Origin: Marinisporobacter sp.
GTDB lineage: Bacteria > Bacillota > Clostridia > Peptostreptococcales > Thermotaleaceae
Direction: 5' to 3'
Assembly: GCA_025210525.1 (NCBI GenBank)
Contig: JAOARP010000032.1
Coordinates: 1-64,000 of the forward strand
DNA: 64,000 nt
This document shows positions 43,331-55,518 of the stretch, one piece after another. A program made the translations under genes and the position numbers. The notes below the pieces were generated by a model. The model had not been told where the DNA came from, made no database searches, and worked only from the letters and a program-made list of their open reading frames with translations. Within the stretch, counting starts at the first letter, position 1. Each line of letters opens with the position of its first letter.

Positions 43331-44005
43331 ATGTTCAAAATCCTTATCGTTGAAGATGAAGTGAAAATCAGAGAAATCATCTTAGAAAATATAAAGAAGT
43401 GGGGATTTGATGGGTTGTGTGTAGAAAATTTTTCTGAAACCTTCAATACCTTTATAAGCTATGATCCTCATTTGGTTTTGATGGATATTAATCTGCCTTC
43501 CTTTGATGGATTTTATTGGTGTAATCAAATTAGAAGTGTATCTAAGGTTCCTATCATCTTTGTATCTTCAAGAAATACAAATATGGATATTATTATGGCT
43601 GTGAATATGGGAGGAGACGATTTTGTACAAAAGCCATTCTCCCTAGATGTTTTAATGGCTAAAATCAATGCCCTTTTGAGAAGAACCTATTCTTACTCCA
43701 ATATAGAAGTAAGCATTCTTGAACACAATGGAGTGGTTCTAAATTTAAATGATAATATTTTAAATTACAAAGAAGAAAAGCTCGAGCTTACAAAGAATGA
43801 ATTTAAAATCCTTCATATATTGATGAAAAATAGTGGAAAAGTAGTTACAAGAGAAAAGATCATGAGAAGTCTTTGGGAAGATGAAAGCTTTGTAGATGAT
43901 AATACTTTGACAGTAAATATTAATCGCTTAAGAAAAAAGCTTACAAATATTGGGCTCAAGGATTTTATTGAAACAAAGAAAGGCCAAGGGTATATTGTTC
44001 TGTAA
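43331..44005 (+). CDS. OmpR-family response regulator, orphan
   Basis: This 224-residue protein has a receiver domain (1-115; EDEVKIR, phospho-Asp in VLMDINLPSFDG near 51, Lys in VQKPFSLD) and a winged helix (130-222; LTKNEFKILHILM, KVVTREKIM, VNINRLRKKL). The domain set resembles antibiotic-resistance regulators (BceR-like), but no kinase gene is beside it, so the partner is elsewhere. GAGAGGGATATT precedes the ATG. Confidence 0.92.
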   Translation: MFKILIVEDEVKIREIILENIKKWGFDGLCVENFSETFNTFISYDPHLVLMDINLPSFDGFYWCNQIRSVSKVPIIFVSSRNTNMDIIMAVNMGGDDFVQKPFSLDVLMAKINALLRRTYSYSNIEVSILEHNGVVLNLNDNILNYKEEKLELTKNEFKILHILMKNSGKVVTREKIMRSLWEDESFVDDNTLTVNINRLRKKLTNIGLKDFIETKKGQGYIVL

Positions 44006-44043
44006 AAAATCAGATTATTAGATAAAAAGATTCACCAAAAGGC

Positions 44044-44071
44044 AAAATAGAGGCTTCTAAGCCTCTATTTT
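44044..44071. terminator. Bidirectional terminator
   Basis: AAAATAGAGGC and GCCTCTATTTT form a clean stem with a 5-base loop and T-runs both ways. It serves the convergent response regulator and the activator gene. Confidence 0.9.
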
Positions 44072-44072
44072 A

Positions 44073-47000
44073 TTATGCATAGCTTTCTTCTTTTTTTATA
44101 TGCTTAAATGCTACTGATAACATAAGCTTGATTCGATTGATCTGATTCACTTCACTGGCTCCTGGATCATAATCAATAGGGGCTATATTAGCTCTTTTAT
44201 AGCTTCTTCTTAACTCTTTGATCATTCCCTTTCCTGTTATATGATTCGGTAGACACGCAAAGGGTTGAAGACAAAGAATATTTTCTACACCACTTTCTAT
44301 AAGCTCAATCATTTCTGCTGTTAAAAACCAGCCCTCTCCTGTTTGATTGCATAGAGATAAGTGTTTCTTTGCAGACTTTGCCAATTCCGTAATTTCCTTT
44401 GGAGGGTGAAATCTTTTACTCTTTTCTAAGTATTTTTTCATATCCTTTCGGTAGCTTTCGATTCCTTTTATAGCTATATTTCCAAAAATCATTGATAAAA
44501 AGCTTCCACATAACTCTTCATATTGGGTTTTTCTATCATATGCACAATATAGTAAAAAGTCTGTAAGGTCTGGGACAACTGCTTCTGCTCCTTCACTTTC
44601 TAAGAAGTCTACCACATAATTATTCGCATCTGGATGGAATTTCACAAGAATCTCTCCAACTACCCCTACCTTTGGTTTTACTAATTCCTCATCTATCTCT
44701 AAAGCATCGAAATCTTCAACGATTCTTCTAATATTTTCTTTAAATTTCTTTTTACTGCCAACCCTTAGACTTTCTTTACATTTTCTTACCCAAGTATGAT
44801 ACAGTTCATTGGCCGACCCTTTTATTTTTTCATAAGGACGAACCCTTAGAAGTACTCTCATTAAAAGATCTCCATAAATAAGCCCCATCATTAAATTATC
44901 TACTGTACGTGCATTTAATTGAAAGCCTGGATTTTTTTCAAGTCCTGATGCATTAAGGGATATTACTGGGATATTTTCCATTCCTGCATCCTTTAATGCT
45001 TTTCTTAAAAAGGCAATATAGTTGGTTGCACGACACCCTCCACCTGTTTGAGAAATCATGACAGAAGTATTATTAAGATCATATTTTCCTGATTTTAATG
45101 CTTCCATAATCTGACCTACTGTAATAATAGCTGGATAACATGCATCATTATGTACATAGGTAAGTCCCTCATCTATAGCATTTTTCCCTACTTTTCCTAA
45201 GATTTCTATATTGTAGCCTGCCTTTTTAAAGCCTACATCTAAAAATTGAAAATGAATAGGAGACATTTGAGGCACTAAAATCGTATGATTTTTTTTCATC
45301 TCTTTTGTAAATAATACTTTTTCATGATTTTCATAAAGCTTTTTAGGGATGAAATTTCTCTTATCCCTTTCTTTAATAGCGGCAAGTAAAGATCTGATAC
45401 GAATTCTTACAGCACCTAGATTATTGATTTCATCAATTTTTAGTAATGTATAGATTTTACCGTACCTTTCTAATATCTCTTGCACTTGATCCGTTGTAAT
45501 AGCATCAAGTCCACAACCAAAGGAATTGAGCTGTACAAGCTCTAAATTTTTATTCCTTGCAACAAAGGTAGCTGCCGCATAAAGCCTTGAATGATATACC
45601 CACTGATCAACCACACGGAGGGGTCTTTCAGGCTTTGTTATATGACTTATACTATCTTCTGATAATACGGCAAATCCCAAAGATTTGATAAGCTGTGGAA
45701 TCCCATGGTTAATCTCAGGATCTACATGATAAGGTCTTCCTGCTAAAACAATTCCCTTTATATTTTTTTCTTCTATATATTTTAAAGTCTCTTCTCCCTT
45801 TTTTCTTATATCTTTTCGATAATTTTCAAGTTCTTTATACGATAGTCTTACAGCTTTTATGATCTCTGACTTTGGAATATTTTCTCTCTTCAAAGCTTCT
45901 ATTAGTCTCTTTTCCATTTTCTTTTCATCATCTATTGGTAAGAATGGATGATAAAATGTAATATCTCCATCTTTTAAAATATCCACATTGGCATAGATAG
46001 TTTCAGGATAAGAGGTAACAACAGGACAATTATAATGATCTCCTGCCTCTAAGTCTTCCTTTCTATTATAAGGAATGCATGGATAAAAAATTTTTTTTAT
46101 TCCCTTATTAATAAGATCCATCACATGTCCGTGAACAAGCTTCGCAGGATAACATACGCTTTCTGAAGGAATGGTTTCCATTCCTAACTCATATATTTTC
46201 TTAGAAGAACGACCTGATAAAATAATCATGTATCCTAATTCTTTAAAGAAAGTTGCCCAAAATGGATAATCTTCATACATATTTAAAACTCTAGGAATCC
46301 CCATCATTCCTCTTTTTGCTTCATCCTTTGATAGGGGTTTATAATCAAATACCCTTTTATATTTATAATCATAAAGGTCTGGAATAGGATTTTCTTCTCT
46401 TTCTATTCCTGCTCCCCTTTCACATCTATTTCCTGATATAAACTCTCTTCCATCAGAAAAGTGATTGATGGTAATAAGGCAATTATTTCCACACAATCCA
46501 CATCTCTTCATAGATGTTGTAGTTTGAAAGCTCTTTAATTCATTTTCTTTTAATAGGGTACTTTCATACCCTTTTGTAAACTGCTCCCTTGCAACCAAAG
46601 CTGCTCCAAAAGCACCCATAATCCCTGCTATGTCTGGTCTTATTACTTCTTTTCCAATGATTTTTTCAAGGGCACGAAGAACTGCTTCATTGTAGAAGGT
46701 TCCTCCCTGTACTACAATTTTTTCTCCTAATTCCTTTGCATTTCTCATCCTTATTACTTTATATAAAGCATTTTTAATAACAGATATGGAAATTCCTGCT
46801 GAAATATCGGTTACATCTACATTTTCTTTTTGTGCTTGTTTTACCCTTGAATTCATAAATACGGTGCACCTGGTCCCTAAATCTACTGGACTCTTTGACT
46901 TGATGGCTTCCTTTGCAAATGTTTCTACATCCATATTCAGTGAGTGAGCAAAGGTTTCAATAAAAGAACCACAACCAGAAGAGCATGCTTCATTTAACAT

Positions 47001-48317
47001 AATAGAATCAATGGTTCCATTATGAATTTTTAAGCTCTTCATATCCTGCCCACCAATATCTAATACAAAATCTACCCCTGGAAGAAAGAAATCAGCTGCT
47101 CTATAATGTGCTACCGTTTCAATTTCTCCTAGATCAATTCTTAATGCAGCCTTGATTAGATGCTCTCCATAACCCGTTACCGTAGAATTTACTATTTTTG
47201 TATTTTCATTCAGCTTTTTATACATTTCTTTTAATGCACTAATAGTAGAAGTTAATGGTTTTCCTTGATTGCTTCCATAATGAGAATAAAGGAGTCCTCC
47301 AGCTTCATCTATAAGAGCAATTTTTGTTGTAGTAGAGCCTGCATCAATTCCTAAATAAGCATTTCCTTTATGAGTTTTTAAATCTACTCTTTTTACCTTC
47401 GCTTCACTATGTCTTTTTTTAAATAATTCATATTCTGTATCATTTGAAAATAAAGAAGCAATCTTTTTATTTTCTCCAGATCCCTTTGTATAAATTCTTG
47501 GTACCTTTTCATATAGATCTTTAGAAGATACAGGATTTTCATCCTTTGAAGAAAGTGCCGCTCCTATAGCTACGAAGTATTGGGAATCTTCAGGGAAAAT
47601 CACTTTTTTATCTTCAATCTTTAAAGTATCTATAAATCGATTTCTAAGCTCTGATAAAAAGTGTAAGGGTCCTCCTAAAAAAGCAATATTTCCTTTGATA
47701 GGTCTTCCTTGAGCAAGCCCACTAATAGTTTGATTCACTACTGCCTGTAATACGGATGCTGCAATATCTTCCTTTGCCGCACCTTCATTTAAAAGGGGCT
47801 GAATATCTGTTTTTGCAAATACACCACATCTTGATGCTATAGGATAGATGGTTTTATGCTTTTCTGCTAATTCATTAAGTCCAGAAGCATCTGTTCGAAG
47901 AAGTGTTGCCATTTGATCGATAAAAGCACCTGTTCCCCCAGCACAAGTACCATTCATCCTTTGCTCAATAGATTCTCCAAGATAAGTGATCTTTGCATCC
48001 TCTCCACCAAGCTCTATAGCCACATCCGTATTTGGAATCATATTTTTTATCGTATTCGTACACGCAATTACCTCTTGTATGAAAGGAATCTCAAGCTTTT
48101 CTGAAATATTTAAGCCTCCTGATCCTGTGATCATAGCTGTAATAGAGCTATCCTCCAGAACGCTTTTTGCATCTTCTAGCATAGATGCAACTGTATTTTT
48201 TATATCTGAAAAATGTCTTACATATTTTTTGTAAAGTACATCTAACCCTTTATCTAATATCACCATTTTTACCGTTGTGGAACCCACATCAAGTCCTACT
48301 TTGAGAACTTTTTTCAT
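44073..48317 (-). CDS. 2-hydroxyacyl-CoA dehydratase activator-like protein (tandem BadF/BadG ATPase plus DUF2229)
   Basis: This 1414-residue protein has two ASKHA-fold ATPase domains in tandem: [19 protein letters not shown] (residue 4 on), with [13 protein letters not shown], and [20 protein letters not shown] (about 322 on), with [13 protein letters not shown] four-Cys segment (RCGLCGNNC, then C) is followed by a DUF2229 domain and a long C-terminal dehydratase-like part with Cys motifs ([17 protein letters not shown]). These large proteins occur in anaerobes and are related to the ATP-driven activators that pump an electron into 2-hydroxyacyl-CoA dehydratases. The exact substrate is unknown. 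It is cotranscribed with the TetR gene 23 bases upstream. Confidence 0.9.
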   Translation of the reverse strand: MKKVLKVGLDVGSTTVKMVILDKGLDVLYKKYVRHFSDIKNTVASMLEDAKSVLEDSSITAMITGSGGLNISEKLEIPFIQEVIACTNTIKNMIPNTDVAIELGGEDAKITYLGESIEQRMNGTCAGGTGAFIDQMATLLRTDASGLNELAEKHKTIYPIASRCGVFAKTDIQPLLNEGAAKEDIAASVLQAVVNQTISGLAQGRPIKGNIAFLGGPLHFLSELRNRFIDTLKIEDKKVIFPEDSQYFVAIGAALSSKDENPVSSKDLYEKVPRIYTKGSGENKKIASLFSNDTEYELFKKRHSEAKVKRVDLKTHKGNAYLGIDAGSTTTKIALIDEAGGLLYSHYGSNQGKPLTSTISALKEMYKKLNENTKIVNSTVTGYGEHLIKAALRIDLGEIETVAHYRAADFFLPGVDFVLDIGGQDMKSLKIHNGTIDSIMLNEACSSGCGSFIETFAHSLNMDVETFAKEAIKSKSPVDLGTRCTVFMNSRVKQAQKENVDVTDISAGISISVIKNALYKVIRMRNAKELGEKIVVQGGTFYNEAVLRALEKIIGKEVIRPDIAGIMGAFGAALVAREQFTKGYESTLLKENELKSFQTTTSMKRCGLCGNNCLITINHFSDGREFISGNRCERGAGIEREENPIPDLYDYKYKRVFDYKPLSKDEAKRGMMGIPRVLNMYEDYPFWATFFKELGYMIILSGRSSKKIYELGMETIPSESVCYPAKLVHGHVMDLINKGIKKIFYPCIPYNRKEDLEAGDHYNCPVVTSYPETIYANVDILKDGDITFYHPFLPIDDEKKMEKRLIEALKRENIPKSEIIKAVRLSYKELENYRKDIRKKGEETLKYIEEKNIKGIVLAGRPYHVDPEINHGIPQLIKSLGFAVLSEDSISHITKPERPLRVVDQWVYHSRLYAAATFVARNKNLELVQLNSFGCGLDAITTDQVQEILERYGKIYTLLKIDEINNLGAVRIRIRSLLAAIKERDKRNFIPKKLYENHEKVLFTKEMKKNHTILVPQMSPIHFQFLDVGFKKAGYNIEILGKVGKNAIDEGLTYVHNDACYPAIITVGQIMEALKSGKYDLNNTSVMISQTGGGCRATNYIAFLRKALKDAGMENIPVISLNASGLEKNPGFQLNARTVDNLMMGLIYGDLLMRVLLRVRPYEKIKGSANELYHTWVRKCKESLRVGSKKKFKENIRRIVEDFDALEIDEELVKPKVGVVGEILVKFHPDANNYVVDFLESEGAEAVVPDLTDFLLYCAYDRKTQYEELCGSFLSMIFGNIAIKGIESYRKDMKKYLEKSKRFHPPKEITELAKSAKKHLSLCNQTGEGWFLTAEMIELIESGVENILCLQPFACLPNHITGKGMIKELRRSYKRANIAPIDYDPGASEVNQINRIKLMLSVAFKHIKKEESYA

Positions 48318-48340
48318 GCTTTAATCCCCCTATTTTTAAA

Positions 48341-48952
48341 TTAATCTGTCTTCACATTTTCCCAGAAAAAGTCAATGTGTGCTTTTACTAAATAATATCT
48401 ATATTCGCTATTTTTATCACTAGCATTTGAAAGAAGATGATTGAGATTAAAAAACATTAAAGGACCTAGAAATTCATTTGCAAGAATGAATGGATCTTTT
48501 TCTTTTATAAACCCTTCCCTGATCATTTGTGAAAAAATATTTTTTAGCATACTCTTGCCATTTTCAAAAATATCCTTTTGAATAAGCTCCTTTGCACTGC
48601 TATCTCGAAACATTTCCATCATAATGATTTTTAAAAACTTCGCTCGATTTTCATCATTGGAATAAATCATGATTTTATCAGCAATACTTCTTAAAAATTC
48701 CTTTGGATTACTTTTCATTTGTTTTATATTTATATCTTTTAAAAAAATTTTTCGAATAGATGCTATTTCAATAACATATAAGTTCTTTAATATATCATAC
48801 TTTCCTGCAAAATGATTATATATAACACTCTCTCTAAATCCTGCTTCGCGAGAAATTTGTCGTACAGATGTAGCACTATATCCATTTTTTGAAAACAATC
48901 TTAAAGAAGTTTCCATAATTATCTTTTTTGTAGGATTTCCATCATCTATCAT
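48341..48952 (-). CDS. TetR-family transcriptional regulator
   Basis: This 203-residue protein has the TetR N-terminal DNA-binding domain (LFSKNGYSATSVRQISREAG and ESVIYNHFAGKYDIL) and a helical ligand-binding remainder. It is the first gene of the unit with the activator gene. A large palindrome (49015-49057) lies about 60 bases upstream and contains two AACG-N2-CGTT dyads, suited to autoregulation. The inducing ligand might be an acyl-CoA, in view of the target gene, but that is a guess. Confidence 0.92.
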   Translation of the reverse strand: MIDDGNPTKKIIMETSLRLFSKNGYSATSVRQISREAGFRESVIYNHFAGKYDILKNLYVIEIASIRKIFLKDINIKQMKSNPKEFLRSIADKIMIYSNDENRAKFLKIIMMEMFRDSSAKELIQKDIFENGKSMLKNIFSQMIREGFIKEKDPFILANEFLGPLMFFNLNHLLSNASDKNSEYRYYLVKAHIDFFWENVKTD

Positions 48953-49014
48953 TTTTTCCTTTTCTCACTCCCCTTTAGTGCTCATAAATATATACCATTA
49001 AATCCATAAAAAGT

Positions 49015-49057
49015 AAATAACGAGCGTTATTATTATATATAATAACGCTCGTTATTT
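49015..49057. promoter_or_regulatory. Long palindrome: tandem TetR-type dyads and/or terminator
   Basis: Two arms of 19 bases pair perfectly around a five-base centre. Each arm contains AACGAGCGTT or its complement, itself a dyad. The centre TTATATATAA can supply a -10 box in either direction. A T-run follows on the plus strand. It may be the TetR operator and also the terminator of the upstream cyclase gene. Confidence 0.7.
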
Positions 49058-49072
49058 TTTATGTCAATAGAT

Positions 49073-50905
49073 TTAATTTTTTTTATTTTTTATTTTTTGT
49101 TTATACGTATACATCCGTTCATCAGCTATTTTCACCAGTTCCTTATAATCCACGCTCTCCTCTTTAAAACTGGCAAATCCATAGCTAAAACTGCAAACGA
49201 TTTCAGTTCCTTCTATAATTATTGGATGCTTTTTAAAATCATTTATAAGCTCTTCAAATTTCGCAGTAAGGCTTTTTTCATTTGCATCAAAGAATATCCC
49301 TACAAATTCATCTCCACCATATCTTGCAAAAATATCCGATTCTCTGATTTGTTCCTTTAAAGTAGTTGCAAAGGTTTTTATGAGTAAATCTCCTGCTAAA
49401 TGTCCATAAGTATCATTCACATGTTTCAATCCATTCAAATCAAATATGGCTAAAATAAACCTTTCATTATAACGAATCCCTTTATTTATAACACTTTCAA
49501 ATAATTCTTCAAAATATCTTCTATTATATACACTAGTTAGTTCATCATATCTTGATAAATAGATAGTTCTTTTATAAAGTTTATGTTTACTAATGGCAAT
49601 TTCAATTTGATTCTTCATATACTCCATAGTCTCTAAATCTTCTTCGCTAAAAGAATTATTTTTCGTACTATCTACATTTAAAAATCCATAAAATTTTTCT
49701 TCTATAATAATAGTAGCACTAATAATAGATTTTATAGGTAACCCTTTTTGGGTTTGCAAAACCGTTTTATTTATTATCTTATCTACATCATTAATAATAA
49801 CTACTTGTTCAAATTGTCCATTCATTTTTTGCCATACAAAAGACTTTTCATAATGAATACAAAATTTATTAGCTTCTTCAATGTCATACCCCTTCGATTG
49901 GACAATTCTTATATGATCATCTTTTCCTAAAAGTAGTATAGACCCATTCTCTCCACCATCTATTGCACCAATTGCCTTTTGAAGAATCAAATCAAATAAT
50001 TCATAAATATCCGAAGCACCAATAACTGCATAGGCTACTTCTGCCATGGCATCCCTTAGCTTTGACAATCTTTGTAGTTTTTTTTGGGTCTGCTTCCTTT
50101 CTGTAATATCTAGCATAACTCCAACGATACCTTTTGCTTCTTCCTTTTGGTTCATATAAACAGCTTTATTGAATATTACATCATGATAAGTTCCATCTTT
50201 ATAGGTAATATTCGCTTCATAAACTTGTTTACCCTTCTTTTCCATTAATTCAGAATCTGCTTTGTAATAAATATCTGCAAGCTCTTTTGGATAGGTTTCA
50301 TATACTCCTCGTCCAATGACTTCCTCTCTTTTCATTCCTAAATATTCTAGCATGGCTTTATTACAATGCCTATAAATCATTTTTTCGTCCTTATAAAATA
50401 TGGGGTTAGGAATTGTCTCCATAAGGGTTTGAAGAAATTCTACATTTTCCTGTACTGCCAGTTCTGTTTTTTTATACTCTGTAATATCTTGTATGGTACC
50501 AATTAATTTTCTTTTATTTCCATCCTCATCAAATAAAAGTATTCCATTTCTTCTGATCCATCTTTCTTCTCCACTTAATGTAATAATTTTACATTCTACC
50601 TTTTTAACTTGGTTAAAATCCCTTATCTTTATAATATCTTCTTTCATCTCTTTTTTATGCTTTTCATCAACTAAATTTTCAAGGAGCCATTCATAGGTTC
50701 CATCAAAATTTTCTTCATTGATCCCAAGGATTTTATAAGCTTCATCAGAAAGAATCAATTTATTTAATCCATAGTCCCATTCCCAACTTCCGATATGTGC
50801 AATTTCTTCTGCACATTCTAAAGTGGTTTTTCTTTGTTTTTTATATTTTTCTTTTATATTCTTCCTTTTCAATAAAGATGATAAATAGTGGCATATTTTA
50901 AGCAT
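49073..50905 (-). CDS. PAS-PAS-GAF-GGDEF diguanylate cyclase
   Basis: This 610-residue soluble protein has two PAS domains (about 28-148, with IGSWEWDYGLNKLILSDEA; and 155-275, with IPNPIFYKDEKMIYRHCNKA), a GAF domain (about 285-440) and a GGDEF domain (445-605). The active site is YGGDEF near residue 529, intact, and a feedback RxxD (RESD) lies five residues ahead. It should make cyclic di-GMP in response to cytoplasmic cues. No membrane span is seen. GGGGGAGG precedes the ATG. Confidence 0.92.
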   Translation of the reverse strand: MLKICHYLSSLLKRKNIKEKYKKQRKTTLECAEEIAHIGSWEWDYGLNKLILSDEAYKILGINEENFDGTYEWLLENLVDEKHKKEMKEDIIKIRDFNQVKKVECKIITLSGEERWIRRNGILLFDEDGNKRKLIGTIQDITEYKKTELAVQENVEFLQTLMETIPNPIFYKDEKMIYRHCNKAMLEYLGMKREEVIGRGVYETYPKELADIYYKADSELMEKKGKQVYEANITYKDGTYHDVIFNKAVYMNQKEEAKGIVGVMLDITERKQTQKKLQRLSKLRDAMAEVAYAVIGASDIYELFDLILQKAIGAIDGGENGSILLLGKDDHIRIVQSKGYDIEEANKFCIHYEKSFVWQKMNGQFEQVVIINDVDKIINKTVLQTQKGLPIKSIISATIIIEEKFYGFLNVDSTKNNSFSEEDLETMEYMKNQIEIAISKHKLYKRTIYLSRYDELTSVYNRRYFEELFESVINKGIRYNERFILAIFDLNGLKHVNDTYGHLAGDLLIKTFATTLKEQIRESDIFARYGGDEFVGIFFDANEKSLTAKFEELINDFKKHPIIIEGTEIVCSFSYGFASFKEESVDYKELVKIADERMYTYKQKIKNKKN

Positions 50906-51120
50906 GGATCCTCCCCCTTAAAAGCCATTATTCCTTTATTTCCATTATAAACTTTTCAGAATATTTTTGCTACCTTTATACCAAAGTCCCACCGTTAATG
51001 GGTAGGTTTCAGGGAGAAAATTATGATTATAAGGAAAATTTTTAAGTATATTTTATCTTTTAGAAGTGTTACAATTAAATTTGTTTAAGCTTTATCAGAA
51101 GTAAAAGGAGGGATTGATTC

Positions 51121-52065
51121 ATGAATATTGTATTGAAGATTGCTTATTTTATCTCAGATTTAATTTTGCCATTGTGTGTAGGTTATTTATTGTCAAAAAA
51201 AGCAAAGGCCAATAAAGAATTTTTTGATAAACTTCTATATGTCAATATATATCTTTTTTTCCCAACAATGGGGTTATTAAGCTTTTGGAATGCTACCTTA
51301 AGCCTTGAATTAATATGGCTGCCCTTTCTAGGAATAATTATGCAAGTGATTCCTGGAGTAATAGCAGCCTTTAGAGTAAAGAAAAAATATGAAGATCCAT
51401 TAGAGCAAGGAAGCTATCTAGTTTCTACTATGCTATCCAATAGAGGAGTAGTAGGTTCACTTTCTGTATTCATTCTATACGGAGAAATAGCATATGCCTA
51501 TTCTCGTTTTATCATGATGTTGGGAAGTATTACTGTTTACATGTTTTGTTATCCGTTAGCTCAACATTTCTATCAGAAAAAAATAGGAAAACAGAAAAAG
51601 AAAAGTTCTTTAAAATCAGCTTTATTTAATAAAAATCAGTTTCCTTTAATAGGGCTATTATTAGGGGTGATTTTGAATACATCTGGTATAGAACGCCCCA
51701 TGGTATTTGGAACTCTATTTCAAGTAATTGTACATATTAGTGCATGGATTTCCTTGATACCAGTAGGTTATTCTATTAATTTTGAAAAAATGAAAAAATA
51801 TAAACGGGAAATGTGGGAACTATCTAGTATCAAATTTATTATCACCCCATTGTTAACATTTATACTTGCAAGATGGTTGATTTCTGATCCTATTGTCCTA
51901 AATACAACTATTATATTAGCATTTTCACCAACAGCCATTAATGCCGTAATAACAGCTAAGATTAATAAACTAAATATTCACCTTGCTATGGCTTCATTTA
52001 TCACAACCACCATCATATATCTCCTATTTATATTCCCCATAATATTACTATTATTTAATATCTAA
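51121..52065 (+). CDS. AEC-family transporter (auxin efflux carrier family)
   Basis: This 314-residue membrane protein has about ten spans in two halves. It matches the AEC pattern with LYVNIYLFFPTMGLLSFWN in the first half and IKFIITPLLTFILARWLI and AFSPTAINAVITAK in the second. Bacterial members move malate or other organic acids, or small anions. The exact substrate is unknown. AAAGGAGGGATTGATTC precedes the ATG. It is monocistronic. Confidence 0.9.
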   Translation: MNIVLKIAYFISDLILPLCVGYLLSKKAKANKEFFDKLLYVNIYLFFPTMGLLSFWNATLSLELIWLPFLGIIMQVIPGVIAAFRVKKKYEDPLEQGSYLVSTMLSNRGVVGSLSVFILYGEIAYAYSRFIMMLGSITVYMFCYPLAQHFYQKKIGKQKKKSSLKSALFNKNQFPLIGLLLGVILNTSGIERPMVFGTLFQVIVHISAWISLIPVGYSINFEKMKKYKREMWELSSIKFIITPLLTFILARWLISDPIVLNTTIILAFSPTAINAVITAKINKLNIHLAMASFITTTIIYLLFIFPIILLLFNI

Positions 52066-52067
52066 AA

Positions 52068-52090
52068 CCCACCATTAAAGGTGGGTTCTT
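52068..52090 (+). terminator. Stem-loop after the AEC transporter gene
   Basis: AACCCACC and GGTGGGTT pair around ATTAAA. The T-run after it is poor (TCTTGG), so it may be a weak terminator or shared with the pfkA transcript coming from the other side. Confidence 0.6.
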
Positions 52091-52103
52091 GGGAAAATAA
52101 TAA

Positions 52104-53078
<975 letters not shown>

Positions 53079-53936
53079 CTATTTCCAAGCTTTTCCCGCT
53101 GCTCCGAACATTCTCATCTTTTCTGCAATGATTTCTTTCATGGCTACTCTTGCTGGTCCTACTATTTTTCTTGGATCATAAACATCAGGATTGGTTTGTA
53201 CAAATTCTTTTACTGCTCTGTGGAATGCCATTCTTATGTCTGTATCAATATTGATTTTGTTAATTCCAAGACTTACTGCACGTTTGATACTTTCTTCTGG
53301 TACACCAGATGAACCATGAAGCACGATAGGCATATTTAATTTTTCTTTGATTACTTTGATTCTATCAAAATCAAGCTTTGGCTCTCCCTTATAAGGTCCA
53401 TGGGCTGTTCCTACTGCAATGGCTAATGAATCAACATTCGTTTCTTCTACAAAACGAACAGCTTCCTCTGGATCTGTATAAGTTGCATCCTTTTCATCTA
53501 CAGCAATATCATCTTCTACTCCACCGATTTTTCCAAGCTCTGCTTCAACAGATACACCTACAGCATGAGCCATTTCTACGATTTGCTTTGTCTTTTTAAT
53601 ATTTTCTTCTAGTGGATAGTGAGATCCATCAATCATAACAGAAGTGAATCCATTACGAATACATAGCATAATTTGTTTAAAATCTGTTCCATGATCTAAG
53701 TGAATGGCAACAGGTACGGACGCCTTCTCTGCTGCAATTTTGCCCATTCCAGCTATATATTCTACCCCTGCATATTTTAGTCCACCTTGACTTGCTTGAA
53801 TGATAACAGGGGACTTCGTCTCCTCTGCCGCTTCAATAATTGCTTGTACAGCTTCCATATTGTTTACATTAAACGCTCCTACTGCATATCCATTTTCATG
53901 AGCATGTTGAAGTATTTCTTTTCCAGTTACTAACAT
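53079..53936 (-). CDS. fba: Fructose-bisphosphate aldolase, class II
   Basis: This 285-residue zinc enzyme splits fructose 1,6-bisphosphate. Marks are AFNVNNMEAVQAIIEAA, the zinc and active-site region HLDHGTDF, AIAVGTAHGPY, and LHGSSGVPEESI, followed by GINKINIDTDIR. The AAGGAGGAG site is strong. It is directly upstream of pfkA in the same unit. Confidence 0.96.
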   Translation of the reverse strand: MLVTGKEILQHAHENGYAVGAFNVNNMEAVQAIIEAAEETKSPVIIQASQGGLKYAGVEYIAGMGKIAAEKASVPVAIHLDHGTDFKQIMLCIRNGFTSVMIDGSHYPLEENIKKTKQIVEMAHAVGVSVEAELGKIGGVEDDIAVDEKDATYTDPEEAVRFVEETNVDSLAIAVGTAHGPYKGEPKLDFDRIKVIKEKLNMPIVLHGSSGVPEESIKRAVSLGINKINIDTDIRMAFHRAVKEFVQTNPDVYDPRKIVGPARVAMKEIIAEKMRMFGAAGKAWK

Positions 53937-54053
53937 CTTTACTCCTCCTTATTTTTTACATTTCATGATTGTTTATCTATCCTTGCATACAGAATAAGCT
54001 TTACTCCGTAAACATCCCGTTAATTCACCGAAGATTTTGAATTTTAATCTTGT

Positions 54054-54079
54054 TGCTATAGTATAAAAACTATAGCAAT
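54054..54079. other. Perfect hairpin downstream of pgi
   Basis: TTGCTATAGT and ACTATAGCAA form a perfect 10-bp stem with a six-base loop. It lies just after pgi, but lacks a T-run, so it is more likely an mRNA-processing or stability element than a plain terminator. Confidence 0.5.
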
Positions 54080-54092
54080 CCAGTCTACCTTA

Positions 54093-55418
54093 TTATATTC
54101 TCTTTTCTAGTGCTTCTCTTAAATCCTCATATCCAGGCTTTCCAAGAAGTGCAAACATATTTTTCTTATAGCTTTCTACCCCTGGCTGATCAAATGGATT
54201 CACCCCTAATAAATAACCACTGATACCACATGCTTTTTCAAAGAAATAAACAAGATTTCCAAAATAATATGCATCCATTTTTGGCACATTTACTATAAGG
54301 TTTGGAACAGATCCATCTATATGAGCAAGCAATGTTCCTTCAAAAGCCTTTTTATTGACAAAATCCATGGTTTTTCCACTTAAATAATTTAATCCATCTA
54401 GATTATTTTCATCTTCTTCAATGGTCATATCAAGCTTTGGCTTTTCTATATTTAATACAGTTTCAAATAAATGACGTCTTCCATCTTGTAAGTATTGTCC
54501 CATAGAATGTAAATCTGTTGAAAAATCTACTGCTGCTGGGAATATACCTTTTCCATCTTTTCCTTCACTTTCTCCGTACAATTGCTTCCACCATTCAGCT
54601 ATGTAGTGTAAACTTGGCTCATAATTTACTAATACCTCTATGCCTTTTCCTTTTTGATAAAGAGCATTTCTAACAGCTGCATACTGATAACACATATTTT
54701 TTTCTAAGTCTTTTTCCCTATAGATTTCGTATGCATTCTTTGCACCCTCCATCATTTTATCTATATCTATTCCTGCTACAGCAATAGGAAGAAGTCCTAC
54801 AGGAGTAAGAACAGAGAATCTTCCTCCCACATCATCAGGAATGACAAAGGTTTCATATCCTTCCTTTTCTGATAACGTTCTTAACGCTCCTTTTGATTTA
54901 TCTGTAGTTGCAAATATTCTTTCCTTTGCCTCATCTTTTCCATACTTTTCTTCCATATATTTTTTTAGCACTCTAAAGGCAATAGCAGGTTCTGTTGTTG
55001 TTCCAGATTTAGAGATCACATTGATACTTACATCTTTTCCATCTATTACTTCTAATAATTGTTTTAAATATGTTCCACTAATATTGTTTCCTGCAAATAA
55101 AATCTTTACCCCATCCATCATATTGTAAAAGGAGTGGCTAAGAGCTTCTATAGCCGCTCTTGCTCCTAGGTAAGATCCACCAATTCCTACAACAATCAAA
55201 ACTTGTGAGTTTTCTCTTATTTTTGTAGCCGCTTTTTTGATTCTTTCAAATTCTTCTTGATCATACTTCTTAGGATAATCTACCCATCCTAAGAAGTCAT
55301 TTCCTGCTCCCGTTTTTTCATGAAGCATTTCATGAGCCTTTCCTATTTGTTCTTTTAAATAGGTTATTTCATGTTGTCCAATAGATGCATTTGAATAATC
55401 AAAACGTATATTTTCCAC
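54093..55418 (-). CDS. pgi: Glucose-6-phosphate isomerase
   Basis: This 441-residue enzyme interconverts glucose 6-phosphate and fructose 6-phosphate. Marks are [51 protein letters not shown] and the signature ending [15 protein letters not shown]. The start is GTG (55418) behind AAGGAGAG. It lies between ptsI and fba, completing the upper glycolytic path from the PTS. Confidence 0.96.
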   Translation of the reverse strand: MENIRFDYSNASIGQHEITYLKEQIGKAHEMLHEKTGAGNDFLGWVDYPKKYDQEEFERIKKAATKIRENSQVLIVVGIGGSYLGARAAIEALSHSFYNMMDGVKILFAGNNISGTYLKQLLEVIDGKDVSINVISKSGTTTEPAIAFRVLKKYMEEKYGKDEAKERIFATTDKSKGALRTLSEKEGYETFVIPDDVGGRFSVLTPVGLLPIAVAGIDIDKMMEGAKNAYEIYREKDLEKNMCYQYAAVRNALYQKGKGIEVLVNYEPSLHYIAEWWKQLYGESEGKDGKGIFPAAVDFSTDLHSMGQYLQDGRRHLFETVLNIEKPKLDMTIEEDENNLDGLNYLSGKTMDFVNKKAFEGTLLAHIDGSVPNLIVNVPKMDAYYFGNLVYFFEKACGISGYLLGVNPFDQPGVESYKKNMFALLGKPGYEDLREALEKRI

Positions 55419-55518
55419 AATAGATCTCTCCTTACTAACAGATTTTTATTTCTCAAATTTCATTTTACAGGATGGATATGAAAAGGGCAAAGACTATAAA
55501 CTTTTAAAAAGGAAATCT

